A DNA stretch of 40,820 nucleotides from the NCBI GenBank assembly GCA_017428785.1, contig JAFRQD010000044.1:1-40820 (forward strand). The letters run 5' to 3'. Positions within the stretch are counted from its first letter, which is position 1, and each line of letters opens with the position of its first letter. A program made the position numbers and the translations under genes. Below the pieces are notes generated by a model, which saw only the letters and a program-made list of their open reading frames with translations, was not told the DNA's origin and searched no databases. Source of the stretch: Bacteroidaceae bacterium. Its GTDB lineage: Bacteria; Bacteroidota; Bacteroidia; Bacteroidales; Bacteroidaceae. Positions 40,759 through 40,820 of the stretch are shown in pieces.

Positions 40759-40820
40759 CGGCGGATACCTACTCTCCCACGGGTGTGCAGTACCATCGGC
40801 GCGGGCGGGCTTAACTTCTC
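40759..40820 (-). rRNA. rrf: 5S ribosomal RNA, 3' part (cut by window edge)
   Basis: The minus strand reads GAGAAGTTAAGCCCGCCCGC, then CGATGGTACTGCACACCCGT and GGGAGAGTAGGTATCCGCCG, which is the conserved 3' half of bacterial 5S rRNA. About 62 of some 110 nt are inside the window; the 23S and 16S genes should follow outside the right edge. Confidence 0.95.

Overview
The window looks like a chromosome segment from a Bacteroidales bacterium, most likely Prevotellaceae or a close relative. Visible support: repeated -7 boxes of the Bacteroidetes type (TAnnTTTG, several with a TTTG box exactly 19 nt upstream), a purH-type/mreB-mreC-mreD-mrdA-rodA block, a Wza/Wzc-type polysaccharide pair, a fasciclin lipoprotein, DUF6249 and ECF sigma genes, and a secreted protein ending in the GIYIKNGKKV tail common in Prevotella. 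The last bases are the 3' part of a 5S rRNA on the minus strand, so an rRNA operon lies just outside the right edge.

Layout. 1-125: start of a divergent ECF sigma gene (-). 229-2365: AT-rich three-gene operon (DUF488, DUF488, dual-OB-like protein with a coiled coil and a recombinase-like tail), a possible nucleic-acid-processing or conflict module. 2442-2579: TfoX N-domain remnant. 2737-4110: DUF6249 membrane protein, ECF sigma factor, small membrane protein. 4258-4965 (-): uracil-DNA-glycosylase-family gene carrying an in-frame repeat insertion. 5237-5471: long rod-shaped structured RNA, a 6S-like candidate. 5541-9680: the most interesting locus, an operon with an SH3b/beta-barrel protein, a 248-aa cysteine-rich CXXX-repeat precursor with a twin-arginine plus lipobox leader, a radical SAM/SPASM maturase, a second SPASM-like maturase and a small accessory protein. 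9850-11422: rubrerythrin and an EamA transporter. 11406-15338 (-): PAQR protein, AMP-ligase/ACP/acyltransferase fusion, esterase. 15448-16494: SDR epimerase. 17083-23584: stand-alone IMP cyclohydrolase domain followed by mreBCD-mrdA-rodA (rod shape and elongation). 23870-26002: fasciclin lipoprotein. 26503-29811 (-): Wzc-like tyrosine kinase with a (YG)14 tail and Wza-like export protein. 29961-31405: RlpA-like protein and GT2 glycosyltransferase. 31536-34757 (-): carB with a candidate attenuator leader. 35056-35360 (-): BIG2 remnant. 35465-40174 (-): giant secreted Cys-rich protein. 40275-40757: repeats and the rRNA terminator.

How the parts work together. In the CXXX locus the sequence suggests a ribosomally made peptide modified in the cytoplasm by radical SAM chemistry at regularly spaced cysteines, then exported already folded by Tat and anchored as a lipoprotein; the barrel/SH3b protein at the head of the operon could be its envelope partner. 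The mre block builds the elongasome. The Wza/Wzc pair and GT2 belong to exopolysaccharide assembly.

Two genome-scale habits stand out. First, at least six intergenic loci carry direct repeats with a strict 21-22-nt period (two helical turns) and locus-specific variants of one core (CACGYGRYGTTTGCYAA-like). Second, several families of short intergenic repeats have been absorbed in frame into coding sequences (DNA glycosylase, CXXX maturase, acyl ligase linker, MreC, MrdA tail, RodA, the EamA N-terminus, the RlpA signal peptide). All family names come from my reading of the sequence; no database search was run.
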